A stretch of DNA of 64,000 bases from Streptomyces venezuelae ATCC 10712 (GCF_008639165.1 NZ_CP029197.1:2914001-2978000); one strand, 5' to 3'; counted from the first letter of the stretch, positions 34,272 through 43,354 are shown. Made by a program: numbers and translations. Notes: generated by a model from the sequence alone, not told the origin.

Positions 34272-34733
34272 CTACTTGAGCGAGGCGTCGCCTTCTGCCG
34301 TCTGACCCGCGCCGTTCGCCGGGGCGGTGCGGCCCGCCTCGATGTCCGCCTGCCGCTTCGCGTCCTTCGTCCGCTGGTGGATCTCGATCATCTTGTACTT
34401 GATGTCGTCGTCCATCTGCTCGATGCCGTCCTTGGAGGCGACGACCGCGATGCCGAGGCCTTCCAGGCAGTCGTTGAGCAGGCCGGAGAGCTCGACCAGC
34501 TTTCCAAGGACCTCGTTGTACGCGGTGTAGGCGCCCTGCGCCTCGGCCCAGGCCGCGCCGCCGCCGCCGAACTGGGCGCGGGTCACCTTGTCGGCCTTGA
34601 GCTTGCCGGGGGCTGCCTCGGAGCCGACCAGCTCTTCGATGAGGCCTTCGACGCCCGTGCGGAACTTGTCGATGGAATCGGCGCTGTACCGCACCGCCTG
34701 CGTCCGCATGCCTCCGCCCATGTACGCCTGCAT
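34272..34733 (-). CDS. ESX/WXG100-like small protein, first gene of the operon
   Basis: 153 residues. The ATG at 34733 has GGGGGAGGA 7 bases upstream. Two helices (IDKFRTGVEGLIEELV and YNEVLGKLVELSGLLNDCLE) flank a Gly-rich turn, FGGGGAAWAEAQ, in which W62 is followed by A-E rather than the canonical X-G. An acidic and Ala-rich tail follows. It probably pairs with the 500-residue protein encoded next. The upstream 143 bases to the molybdenum-hydroxylase gene should hold the operon promoter. Confidence 0.72.
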   Translation of the reverse strand: MQAYMGGGMRTQAVRYSADSIDKFRTGVEGLIEELVGSEAAPGKLKADKVTRAQFGGGGAAWAEAQGAYTAYNEVLGKLVELSGLLNDCLEGLGIAVVASKDGIEQMDDDIKYKMIEIHQRTKDAKRQADIEAGRTAPANGAGQTAEGDASLK

Positions 34734-34876
34734 GCTCGCGTCCTCCCCCTGTGAACCACCGAGACGTGCCGTCTGATGCCGAACTACCGAACTACTACCG
34801 AGTCTAGAAGTTCACTGTAGCCAGGAACGACGACAGTACGCATCTCCCGGTTGCACAAGCAACGGACATCACATGG

Positions 34877-37204
34877 TTACGAATTGGGCACGGCGACGGC
34901 GGCCTGCGGGCGGATCGGGAGGCGGTTGACCGGGCGGCCCGTCGCCGCGCGCACCGCTGAGGCCACTGCGGCGGGTGAGGTGACGACCGGGACGGCGCTC
35001 GCGGCCTTCGCGCCGAAGGGCGCGACGACGTCTCGCTCCTCGACCAGTTTCACGATGCGAATGTCCGGGGCATCCAGGGATGTCGGGAGTGCGTAGCCCG
35101 TGAAGTCGGGGTGCCGGACCAGTCCGCGGGCGGTGCGGAGGTTCTCGGTGAGGGCCGCGCCGACTCCCTGGGTGATGCCCGCCTCGATGCGGACGGCGAG
35201 CTGGGCGGGGTTGAGGACGCGGCCGACGTCCTGGGCGACGGCCATCTCCACGACGCGTACGGCGCCGAGTTCGATGTCCACGTCGACCACGGCGCGGATC
35301 GCGCAGAACGCGAGGCCCACGAACGCGTCGCCCTGGCCCGCCTCGTCGAGCGGCTCGGTCGGGTGGGGGCGGCACTGGGCGGTGGCCCAGAGTTCCTTGC
35401 CGTCCATGGCCTCCGTGACGGTCGTCGACAGGACGCCGTCGTAGGAGGTGATCTTGCCGTCGGTGATCTGGAGGAGTTCCGTCGACATGCCGAACTGGTG
35501 GGCCAGCGGCTGGAGGAGCTGGGTGCGGACCATCTTCGCGGCCCGCTCGACCGCCCCGCCGGAGACCCAGGTGTGGCGGCCGTGCGCCGCGGGTCCGGCC
35601 GGCGGCTGGTCGGTGTCCACCGGGGCCACGTGGACCTCGTCGATGCCGAGGGTGTCCTGCACGATCTGGCGGGCGAGCGTGGAGAAGCCCGAACCGGTGT
35701 CCACCGCGGAGCAGATGACCGTGGCCACCCCGTCCTGGACCCGTACGGTCGCCGTGGACACCTCGTCGGTGCCCTCCGCGCCCAGCATGTGCACCATGCC
35801 CAGCGCGTAGCCCACGCCCCGGCGCACCGCGCCGGGTTCGCCCGCGCCCTCCGGGCCGCCGGGCAGCAGCCACTCGCCCTCGGGGGTGTCCTTGGGCAGC
35901 GGGGGCAGCGGGAAGTCGCGTACGGCTGCGAGGAGTTCGGCCACGGGGGCCGGGCAGGTCACGGTCTGGCCGGTCGGGAGGATGTCTCCCGTGGACATCA
36001 CGTTCCGCATGCGCAGCTCCGCCGGGTCGACGCCCAGTTTCACCGCGAGCTTGTCCATCTGCGCCTCGTACGCCGCACAGACCTGCATCGCGCCCTCGCC
36101 CCGCACATGGCCGGACGGCGGGTTGTTCGTGCGGACCGCCCAGCCCTCGACGAAGGCGTGCGGGACGACGTACGGGCCGCAGGCGAAGGCGACGGCCGCC
36201 GCGAGCGACTCCGACGAGGAGTCGGCGTAGGCGCCCGCGTCGAGCAGGATCTGCGCCTCCACCTTCACCAGGCGCCCTTCCGCGTCCGCGTGGTGCCGGT
36301 AGCGCAGCAGGGTGGGGTGCCGGTGGGCGTGCCCGAGGAAGGACTCCTCGCGGGTGGCGGTGAGCTTGACCGGGCAGCCGGTGCGCAGTGCGAGCAGGCC
36401 CAGCGGGATCTGGAAGCCCGGGTCCTCGCGGTCGCCGGTGGCGCCCGGGACGCCGGTGACGACCAGCTTCACCTGCTCGGGCGGCAGGCCGAAGCACGCG
36501 GCGGCCAGGTCGCGGTCGGTGTGCGGGTCGGTGGAGGCGGTGTAGAGCTCGACCCCGCCGTCGGGGCGCGGTACGGCGAGGCCGGCCTCGGCGCCGATCG
36601 GTGCCGGGTCCTGGCGGCCGATCCGGTACAGGCCTTCGACGACGACCTCGCCGGTCACGTCCGGGTCGCCGAAGCGGAGCGGGATGTGCCGGATCAGGTT
36701 TCCGTCGGGGTGCAGCGCCTCCGCCGCGAACGCCTTCTCCGGGTCCGTGACCGGATCGAGCACCTCGTACTCGACGCTGATCGCCGCCGCGGCCAGCCTG
36801 GCCGTGTCGGGGTGGTCGGCGGCGACGGCGGCGATCGCCTCGCCGTGGTGCCGGACCAGGTCCGAGGCGAACACCGGCCGGTCGGCGACCTGGCGGCCGT
36901 AGGTGGCCGCGCCCGGCACGTCCGCGGCGGTCACCACGGCCCGTACGCCCGGCATCGCGGTCGCGGCCTCGGTGTCGACCGAGACGATCCGCGCGTGCGG
37001 GTGCGGGGAGCGCAGGATCGCCGCCCAGAGCAGCCCTTCGGCCCAGAGGTCGGAGGCGTACGGGAAGGTGCCCTCGGTCTTCGCCCGCGACTCGGCCTGC
37101 GGGAGCGAGGTGCCGAGGCCGTGTGCGGCCTGCTCCTGGCCCGGGGTCCCGGGGGTGTCCAGGAGCGGGACCGTGGGAACGGCGGTGGTCGCGTCGCTGC
37201 TCAC
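34877..37204 (-). CDS. Molybdenum hydroxylase large (molybdopterin-binding) subunit, catalytic Glu replaced
   Basis: 775 residues from GTG 37204, overlapping the upstream stop (GTGA). Xanthine/aldehyde/CO dehydrogenase family: a/b hammerhead domain at about 25-140 (TEGTFPYASDLWAEGLLWA, ILRSPHPHARIVSVD), then the cofactor-binding domains (HGRHTWVSGGAVERAAKM, AQDVGRVLNPAQLAVRIEAG). The normally invariant K-G-V-G-E motif near the C-terminus reads GAKAASAVPVVTS, so the catalytic Glu is Ala737 and the preceding Gly is Ser. Either the substrate chemistry differs or the protein is not a hydroxylase. It forms an operon with the 2Fe-2S and FAD subunits. Confidence 0.88.
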   Translation of the reverse strand: MSSDATTAVPTVPLLDTPGTPGQEQAAHGLGTSLPQAESRAKTEGTFPYASDLWAEGLLWAAILRSPHPHARIVSVDTEAATAMPGVRAVVTAADVPGAATYGRQVADRPVFASDLVRHHGEAIAAVAADHPDTARLAAAAISVEYEVLDPVTDPEKAFAAEALHPDGNLIRHIPLRFGDPDVTGEVVVEGLYRIGRQDPAPIGAEAGLAVPRPDGGVELYTASTDPHTDRDLAAACFGLPPEQVKLVVTGVPGATGDREDPGFQIPLGLLALRTGCPVKLTATREESFLGHAHRHPTLLRYRHHADAEGRLVKVEAQILLDAGAYADSSSESLAAAVAFACGPYVVPHAFVEGWAVRTNNPPSGHVRGEGAMQVCAAYEAQMDKLAVKLGVDPAELRMRNVMSTGDILPTGQTVTCPAPVAELLAAVRDFPLPPLPKDTPEGEWLLPGGPEGAGEPGAVRRGVGYALGMVHMLGAEGTDEVSTATVRVQDGVATVICSAVDTGSGFSTLARQIVQDTLGIDEVHVAPVDTDQPPAGPAAHGRHTWVSGGAVERAAKMVRTQLLQPLAHQFGMSTELLQITDGKITSYDGVLSTTVTEAMDGKELWATAQCRPHPTEPLDEAGQGDAFVGLAFCAIRAVVDVDIELGAVRVVEMAVAQDVGRVLNPAQLAVRIEAGITQGVGAALTENLRTARGLVRHPDFTGYALPTSLDAPDIRIVKLVEERDVVAPFGAKAASAVPVVTSPAAVASAVRAATGRPVNRLPIRPQAAVAVPNS

Positions 37205-38793
37205 GCCATGCCTCCGTCGTGCGGGTGGGGAATCTGGTGCGGGACACGGGGCTGCTCGTCCGGGGTGTCGGACGCGGTGGCGGCGGCGCTGGCCTCGCGC
37301 TCGGCGACGACGTCCCGTACGGCTTCGAGCACGCCCCGGTAGCCGGAGCAGCGGCAGAGGTTGCCGGCGAGCGCCTGCCTGGCCTCCAGCTCGGTGGGGG
37401 CGTGGTTGCCCTCCAGGAGGTCGTGCACGGTCATGCACATGCCGGGGATGCAGAAGCCGCACTGGACGGTGCCGCACTTCGCCATCGCCCGCTGCACGTC
37501 GGAGGGCTCGCCGTCGACCGCGAGGCCCTCGACCGTCCGCACCTCGCTCCCGGCGGCGGTCGCCGCGGGGACCAGGCAGGAGGCGACGAGCCGTCCGTCG
37601 ACCTGCACGTTGCACGCGCCGCACTCGCCCTGCGAGCAGCCGTCCTTGGCCCCGGCGAGACCGAGGCGCTCGCGCAGGACGTAGAGCAGCGACTCGCCGA
37701 TCCAGGAGCCGGTGACGGGCCGGTCGGCGCCGTTGACCCGGAGGGTGTACGAGGTGTGGGGGTGCTCGTCGCTGTCCGTGGAGGCGGCGAAGCTCGCCGG
37801 GGGCGCGGGTTCGGCCTCCGGCACCTCGGCGAACGCGCCCGGCTCCGGGGTCACATCGAACCCATCAGACACATCGGACGCATGAGACACATGCGATGCA
37901 TGAGACGCATGAGACGCATCGGACGCATCCGGCGCGTCAGATACGGCGGACGCCTCCGTCACGCCGGACACGTCAGACGTATCCGCCGGAGCCGACGCGT
38001 CGGCCGCCTCCGCCCCCGCCGCCCCGACCGGCTCGACCGTCCCGATCGGCTCGACGTGCTCGACCGTCCCGATCGGCTCGACCGCCTCGACGTGCTCGAC
38101 CGCCCCGACCGGCTCGACGTGCTCGCCCGCCGTCGCCGGCCCCGGCTCCGCCGCCGGTTCCGTCACCGCCCGCTCCGGCTCCTGCGGCAGCACCCACGGC
38201 GCCGGGGCGCCGCCCGGGAGGGTCGCCGGCGCGTCCGCGTACGGCCTGACGGCCGAGGCCGCGAAATCGGCCGACTCCGCCGCGGAGCCCGCCCCTTCGG
38301 CCGCGTCCACCGCGTCCGGTACGACCGGAATCTCCCACTGGCCCGTGGCGCCGGGGCCGGCGGGGTCCGCCGTCACCTCCGTGAAGCGCCACTCGGCCGT
38401 CGCGTGCGGGTCCCGCTCGGCGTACTCGGCGTACTCGGCGTGCTCGGCCGTCTCGGCCTGACCGGTGGCGTACCGCCCGGCCCCGAACCCGCCGTGCTCC
38501 CCGTACTCCGTGCCGGCCGCACCGTCGAAGTACTGCGTCTGCTCCGCCTGCGCGGGCAGGTGCACGGACCACGTGCCCGTCGCCGCCGGGTCCGTCGCCG
38601 CCTCCGGGGTGAGCGGCTGGAGCGGCGTGATCATCGGCGGTACGTAGCCGTGGCCGGGTGCCTCCAGGGGCACGCCGTCCAGCATGAAGTCGGGCGGCAG
38701 CTGGACGAACGCGGTGGCGTCCCCGTCGTACCCCTCGCTCTGCGGGATCGGCTCCCAGCCGCCCTGATTTCCGTGCTGATCGTTGCTGCTCAC
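37201..38793 (-). CDS. 2Fe-2S subunit of molybdenum hydroxylase with long N-terminal extension
   Basis: 530 residues from GTG 38793 (GTGA overlap with the FAD gene). Only the last about 160 residues are the standard subunit: a plant-type ferredoxin cluster site GCSQGECGAC and a second helical cluster site GTVQCGFCIPGMC with NLCRCSGY. The first about 370 residues are an acidic, Ala/Pro/Glu-rich, repeat-bearing region absent from ordinary family members, which are about 160-200 residues. The extension keeps Streptomyces codon bias and reading frame, so it seems real. It could tether or localise the enzyme. Electrons would pass from Mo through these clusters to FAD. Confidence 0.85.
   Translation of the reverse strand: MSSNDQHGNQGGWEPIPQSEGYDGDATAFVQLPPDFMLDGVPLEAPGHGYVPPMITPLQPLTPEAATDPAATGTWSVHLPAQAEQTQYFDGAAGTEYGEHGGFGAGRYATGQAETAEHAEYAEYAERDPHATAEWRFTEVTADPAGPGATGQWEIPVVPDAVDAAEGAGSAAESADFAASAVRPYADAPATLPGGAPAPWVLPQEPERAVTEPAAEPGPATAGEHVEPVGAVEHVEAVEPIGTVEHVEPIGTVEPVGAAGAEAADASAPADTSDVSGVTEASAVSDAPDASDASHASHASHVSHASDVSDGFDVTPEPGAFAEVPEAEPAPPASFAASTDSDEHPHTSYTLRVNGADRPVTGSWIGESLLYVLRERLGLAGAKDGCSQGECGACNVQVDGRLVASCLVPAATAAGSEVRTVEGLAVDGEPSDVQRAMAKCGTVQCGFCIPGMCMTVHDLLEGNHAPTELEARQALAGNLCRCSGYRGVLEAVRDVVAEREASAAATASDTPDEQPRVPHQIPHPHDGGMA
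37864..37930. repeat. Tandem GACGCATGA/GACACAT-type repeat inside the 2Fe-2S gene
   Basis: Short degenerate 9-base units (variants of GACGCATGA and GGACGCATC) encode Ser/His/Asp/Ala runs such as SDASHASHASHVSHAS. It is visibly lower in G+C than its surroundings and probably expands by slippage. Confidence 0.65.
38021..38124. repeat. GATCGGCTCGAC/GTGCTCGAC repeat inside the 2Fe-2S gene
   Basis: Imperfect repeats of about 18-36 bases encode alternating VEHVEPVG, VEHVEAVE and VEPIGT units of the acidic extension. Confidence 0.65.
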
Positions 38794-39665
38794 GACAGTG
38801 CCCTCCCCAGTGCGCGTCGGGCGAGTGCGGCGACGGTGCGCCGCAGGTGCAGTACGGCCGGGGGCAACACCTCGTCGCCCGGCGGGTCCGGGATGCAGGC
38901 GGCGGCGACGTACTCGCCGAAGGCCGCCAGCGCCTCCGGGGCGAGGCCCCGGTCGTTGTCCCAGTCGACCAGCGAGGCGATCCAGCGCTCCGCCTCCAGC
39001 GGGCGCAGCGGCATCGGCGCGACGGCGCCGACCGCGCAGCGCACCCCGCGGCGGGCCGGGTCGAGGACGACGGCGACGGAGGCGGTGGCGCGGGCCGGGC
39101 CGGTGCGGCCGGTGGCCTTGAGGAAGACCTGGGGGGCGTGGAGCAGCGGGACGCGGACGAAGGCGACGAGCTCGCCGGGGGCCAGCAGGTCGCGGCCGGC
39201 GAGCAGGTGGGAGACGGGGATCTCGCGGTTGCCGAGCGGCCCGAGGACGACGAGGTCGGCCTCCAGGGCGGCGAGGACGGGGAGCGAGTCGCCGGTGGGC
39301 GCGGCGGTGACGACGTTGCCGCCGAGGGTGCCCGCGTTGCGGATCTGGGGCGGTCCGGCGGCGCGGGAGGCGGCGGCGAGGGCGGGGATGAGGGCGGCGA
39401 AGTCGGGGCGGCCCATGCGCGCGTGGGTGAGGCCCGCGCCGAGGAGCGCGTGGCCGTCCTGGTACTGCCAGCCGCGGATCTCGTTGATGCGGCTGAGGCC
39501 GACGAGTCCGGCGGGGCGGAGCTGACCCTTGTTGACGGCGGCCATGAGGTCGGTGCCGCCGGCGACGGGGACGGCGGCCGGCATGGCGGTGAGCGCCGCC
39601 ACGGCCTCGTCGAGCGAGGCGGGCAGCGTCACGGACTGCGCCGTCTGTGGTGCGTGCGTGGTCAA
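38790..39665 (-). CDS. FAD-binding subunit of molybdenum hydroxylase (CoxM/XdhB type)
   Basis: 291 residues from a TTG start at 39665, chosen because AAGGGG lies 7 bases upstream and the length then matches the family; longer in-frame starts are possible up to 39776. FAD-binding motifs: VPVAGGTDLMAAVNKG at about 30-45 and NAGTLGGNVVTAAPTGD at about 105-121, followed by the C-terminal CO_deh_flav_C-like domain. First gene of the three-subunit operon, accepting electrons from the 2Fe-2S subunit. Confidence 0.88.
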   Translation of the reverse strand: MTTHAPQTAQSVTLPASLDEAVAALTAMPAAVPVAGGTDLMAAVNKGQLRPAGLVGLSRINEIRGWQYQDGHALLGAGLTHARMGRPDFAALIPALAAASRAAGPPQIRNAGTLGGNVVTAAPTGDSLPVLAALEADLVVLGPLGNREIPVSHLLAGRDLLAPGELVAFVRVPLLHAPQVFLKATGRTGPARATASVAVVLDPARRGVRCAVGAVAPMPLRPLEAERWIASLVDWDNDRGLAPEALAAFGEYVAAACIPDPPGDEVLPPAVLHLRRTVAALARRALGRALS

Positions 39666-39890
39666 CCCGCTGCCCCTTCCCGGTGTCCCGGTGGTCCCCG
39701 AATGTGCCCGGCCGTCGCGCCTGCGTGTGGGCGTACCGTACGTGCTCACAGGCCGGACGTGGCAACTCTGGCACATCTTCCGAGCGGTCCGGCGCGAGGG
39801 TCCGCGAAGGACTGTTCCGTCCGGGACGCCCCGAGGAGCGACGGTAACTTCCGTTTCGCCGCTCTTGGGTGAAGGGGCGTGTCGGGTCCC

Positions 39891-41546
39891 TCACACGATC
39901 GGGGGCGTGCCTTCCAGAGGGCGTCCCAGCACTCCCGGGCGCCGCTGCCGGGGGTGGGGTCCGGCGGGCGGCCGGTAGTCCACGCCGAGGGCGTCCAGGC
40001 GCCGGTAGTGGGTGCGCATCCGGCGCGCGAAGTCGGCGTGGTCGCGCGCCTCCGGCGCGGGGAGCGCGGACCAGGCGACCTCGGCGAAGGCGGCGAGTCT
40101 GGGGAAGACCTGGTAGTCGACGCGGGACCGGTTCTCCATGACCTCGGTCCAGACGTTGGCCTGGGTTCCCAGGATGTGGGCGGCGGCCTGGGGCGAGAGG
40201 CCGGGCGGAACGGGCTCGAAGCGGTAGACGTCCTCCAGGGTGCGGACGTATCCGATGGGCATCGGCTCGTCCTCGCCCGGCGCCTGACGGTGGTCCAGGT
40301 AGACGTGCTGCTCGGGGCACATGACGACGTCGTGCCCGGCCTCGGCGGCGGCGATCCCGCCGCCGTACCCCCGCCAGGAGGAGACGGCCGCGCCCGCCGC
40401 GAGGCCGCCTTCCAGGATCTCGTCCCAGCCGATGAGCCGCCGTCCGCGGGCGGTGAGCCAGCGGTCGAAGTGGCGGATGAACCAGGACTGGAGCTCGTGT
40501 TCGTCGGCGAGCCCGAGTTCCGCGATGCGGGCCTGGGCGGCCTGGGAGGCCTTCCACTGGTCCTTCGGGCACTCGTCGCCGCCGACGTGGACGAAGGTGC
40601 CGGGGAAGAGGTCGAGGACCTCCTCGAAGACGCCTTCGTAGAAGCGCAGGACGGTCTCGGTGGGGGCGAGGACGTTGGGGTTGACGCCCCAGGTGTCCCA
40701 GACGGTGAGCGCGGTGGTGTCGACGACGTCGGTGTTGCCGAGTTCGGGGTACGCGGCGATGGCGGCCTGCGAGTGGCCGGGGAGGTCGATCTCGGGGACG
40801 ACGGTGATGTGCCGCTCGGTGGCGTAGGCGACGATCTCGCGGATGTCGTCCTGGGTGTAGAACCCGCCGTGCGGGGTGTCGTCCCAGAGCGGCGAGGCCC
40901 GGTGTCCCCACTTGCTGCGGGCCCGCCAGGAGCCGACCTCGGTGAGCCGGGGGTGGCGCTTGATCTCGATGCGCCAGCCCTGGTCGTCGGTGAGGTGGAA
41001 GTGGAAGACGTTGAGCTTGTGGGCGGCGAGGAGGTCGAGGTAGCGCAGGACGTCGTCCTTGGGCATGAAGTGCCGGGAGACGTCGAGCATGAGGCCGCGC
41101 CAGCCGAACCGGGGCCGGTCCTCGACGGTGACGTACGGGAGGTCCCGGCCGCCGTCCGCGACGGGCGCCCTGCGGTACGCGTCGGGGCCGAGCAGCTGGC
41201 GGAGGCTCTGGGCGCCCCAGAACACCCCGGCAGGGCCGCCGCCCTCGATGACGACGGCGGCGTCGGGGCTCTCGGTGGTGAGGCGGTAGCCCTCGGGGCC
41301 GTGCGCCCGCTCCACCTCCTCGCTGATCCGCAGCCGGATCGCGTGCGGGCCGGTGCCGTCGGCGTACGGCAGGCCGGTGGCGGCGCCGAGGACGGTGCGG
41401 AGCCAGCGGGCGGTGGACTCGGTGCCGGGGCCGGCGTCGAAGACGGTCCGCTCGTCGAGCGAGAAGGAGCCCGGGGAGTCCCCGCGCGCCTCCTGGAGGA
41501 GCGGTGCCGGGATCAGGGCCGTGCCGGGGTACGGGTCGGGGGTCAT
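39891..41546 (-). CDS. Beta-N-acetylhexosaminidase, GH20
   Basis: 551 residues. GH20b-type N-terminal domain (about 1-150) then the TIM barrel. The catalytic Asp-Glu pair is in HVGGDECPKDQW. YVTVEDRPRFGWRGLMLDVSRHF is the characteristic barrel entry, and HFHLTDDQGWRIEIK and GHSQAAIAAYPELG are substrate-site segments. It hydrolyses terminal N-acetylhexosamine from chitobiose or longer oligomers. No signal peptide is evident, so it probably acts in the cytoplasm on sugars imported by the ABC transporter encoded just upstream (4-base gap). Confidence 0.94.
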   Translation of the reverse strand: MTPDPYPGTALIPAPLLQEARGDSPGSFSLDERTVFDAGPGTESTARWLRTVLGAATGLPYADGTGPHAIRLRISEEVERAHGPEGYRLTTESPDAAVVIEGGGPAGVFWGAQSLRQLLGPDAYRRAPVADGGRDLPYVTVEDRPRFGWRGLMLDVSRHFMPKDDVLRYLDLLAAHKLNVFHFHLTDDQGWRIEIKRHPRLTEVGSWRARSKWGHRASPLWDDTPHGGFYTQDDIREIVAYATERHITVVPEIDLPGHSQAAIAAYPELGNTDVVDTTALTVWDTWGVNPNVLAPTETVLRFYEGVFEEVLDLFPGTFVHVGGDECPKDQWKASQAAQARIAELGLADEHELQSWFIRHFDRWLTARGRRLIGWDEILEGGLAAGAAVSSWRGYGGGIAAAEAGHDVVMCPEQHVYLDHRQAPGEDEPMPIGYVRTLEDVYRFEPVPPGLSPQAAAHILGTQANVWTEVMENRSRVDYQVFPRLAAFAEVAWSALPAPEARDHADFARRMRTHYRRLDALGVDYRPPAGPHPRQRRPGVLGRPLEGTPPIV

Positions 41547-41550
41547 CGCG

Positions 41551-42390
41551 TCAGTCCTTCACCGCCCCACCGAGTCCGGAGACCAGGCGGCGCTGTACGA
41601 GTACGAAGAAGACGAGCACGGGGACGGTCATGACGGTCGAGCCCGCCATGATGCCGCCCCAGTCGTTCTCGTCGGGCTTGAAGAAGACGAGCAGCGCCAT
41701 GGGGAGGGTCGACTGCGAGGTGTCGCTGATGAGGAACGACTTCGCGAAGAGGAAGTCGTTCCAGGTCGAGATGAACGAGAAGACGCTGGTGGCGACGAGG
41801 CCGGGGAAGACCAGCGGGAAGAGGATCTGCCAGAGGAAGCGGGTGCGGCTCGCCCCGTCGATCTGGGCCTGTTCCTCCAGGGCCTCGGGGACGGCCTTGA
41901 CGAAGCCGCGCAGCATCCAGATCGCGAAGGGCAGCGAGAACGCGATGTGCGGGAGGATCAGCGAGCCGAGGGTGTTGAGCTGGCCGGCGTCCCGCATGAG
42001 GAAGAACAGCGGGATGGTGAGGGCTTCGACCGGCACCATCTGGGCGACCAGGAACATGATCAGGAGCGTGGTCCGGAACCTGAAGCGGAAGCGGGTGACG
42101 GCCGTCGCCGCGAGGAAGGCGATGAGCGCGGAGGCGAGGACGACGGTGCCGGCCACGATCAGCGAGTTGAGGAAGTAGCGGCCGAAGTCCTGCTGTTCGA
42201 AGACCCGGCGGAACGAGTCGAGGGACGGGGAGAGGGTCCACGGCCGGGGTTCGGTGGACTGGATCTCGCCGGCCGGTTTGAAGGCGGAGAGGACCATCCA
42301 GTACAGCGGGAAGGCGACGGCGGCCGCGACGAGCAGGGTGACGGCCTCGGCGGCGAGCCGCCCGGGGCGCCGGACACGGAAGCCGGTCAC
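41551..42390 (-). CDS. Sugar ABC transporter permease 2 (MalG type)
   Basis: 279 residues from GTG 42390, overlapping the previous stop (GTGA). Six hydrophobic helices and the EAA loop EALEEQAQIDGASRTRFLWQILFPL identify the CUT1-family second permease. The operon with a permease, a binding protein and GH20 points to N-acetylglucosamine oligomers. No ATPase gene is present; CUT1 systems in Streptomyces commonly share the MsiK ATPase. Confidence 0.92.
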   Translation of the reverse strand: MTGFRVRRPGRLAAEAVTLLVAAAVAFPLYWMVLSAFKPAGEIQSTEPRPWTLSPSLDSFRRVFEQQDFGRYFLNSLIVAGTVVLASALIAFLAATAVTRFRFRFRTTLLIMFLVAQMVPVEALTIPLFFLMRDAGQLNTLGSLILPHIAFSLPFAIWMLRGFVKAVPEALEEQAQIDGASRTRFLWQILFPLVFPGLVATSVFSFISTWNDFLFAKSFLISDTSQSTLPMALLVFFKPDENDWGGIMAGSTVMTVPVLVFFVLVQRRLVSGLGGAVKD

Positions 42391-43349
42391 AGTTCTTCTC
42401 CCTGGCGTCGCAGGAGCCGCAGGTAGACGAGCGTCACGGCCAGCAGGATGAGCAGCATGACGACGCCGATCGCCGAGCCCAGGCTGTACTGGGAGGAGGC
42501 GAAGGCCTTCTGGTAGGCGTACACGTTGAGGACGAGGTTCTGGCCGGCGATGCCGCCGCCGTTCGTCATCACGTAGATCTGGGTGAAGACCTTGAAGTCC
42601 CAGATGATCGACTGGATCGTGACGACGACCAGGATCGGGCGGAGCACCGGCGCCATGACCGAGCGCCAGATCCGCCACTGCGAGGCGCCGTCGAGGGCGG
42701 CGGCCTCCAGGACCTCGGACGGGATGGCCTTGATGCCGGCGTAGACGGTGACCATCACGAACGGGAAGGAGCACCAGACGACTTCGAGGAGGACGAGGGC
42801 GAAGGCGCTGTACCGCCCGTAGGTCCAGGAGAAGTCGCCGAGGCCGAGGAGCTTGTTGACCGGGCCGAAGTCGGGGTCGAAGAGGAAGACCCAGACGGTG
42901 GAGCCGGTGATCGCGGGCGTGGCCCAGGCGCCGAGCGCGGCCATCATCAGGACGAAGCGGGGCAGGGCGCGTACCCGGGTGAGGAGTACGGCGAGGGCGC
43001 AGCCGACGGCGAGCGTGGTGAGGACGCAGGCGGCGGCGAAGAGGACGGTGGCGAGGAGGACCTGCCAGAACTGGGGGTCGGCGAAGAGGGCCGTGTAGTT
43101 GCCGAAGCCCTTGAAGGAGGTGGGTTCGCCGCCGCTGACCTGGGCCTGGGTGTACTCCAGGAAGGAGATCAGGCCAAGCTGGTAGACGGGGTAGACGAGG
43201 AGTCCGCCGAGGACGGCGAGGGCGGGCAGGAGGTAGAGCCAGGGGGTCCACGGGCGGTGGCCCCGGGGGCCGGCGCGGCGGGCGGGCCGGGCGGCCGGGG
43301 GCGCGGTGGCGCCCGGCGGCTTCCCGGTGGCGGTGAGCTGGGTCGTCAT
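42387..43349 (-). CDS. Sugar ABC transporter permease 1 (MalF type)
   Basis: 320 residues. A Pro/Ala-rich cytoplasmic N-terminus is followed by WTPWLYLLPALAVLGG and five more membrane helices. EAA loop: EVLEAAALDGASQWRIWRSV. First permease of a CUT1 importer. It starts 5 bases after the binding-protein stop and overlaps the second permease. Confidence 0.92.
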   Translation of the reverse strand: MTTQLTATGKPPGATAPPAARPARRAGPRGHRPWTPWLYLLPALAVLGGLLVYPVYQLGLISFLEYTQAQVSGGEPTSFKGFGNYTALFADPQFWQVLLATVLFAAACVLTTLAVGCALAVLLTRVRALPRFVLMMAALGAWATPAITGSTVWVFLFDPDFGPVNKLLGLGDFSWTYGRYSAFALVLLEVVWCSFPFVMVTVYAGIKAIPSEVLEAAALDGASQWRIWRSVMAPVLRPILVVVTIQSIIWDFKVFTQIYVMTNGGGIAGQNLVLNVYAYQKAFASSQYSLGSAIGVVMLLILLAVTLVYLRLLRRQGEEL

Positions 43350-43354
43350 GCCGC

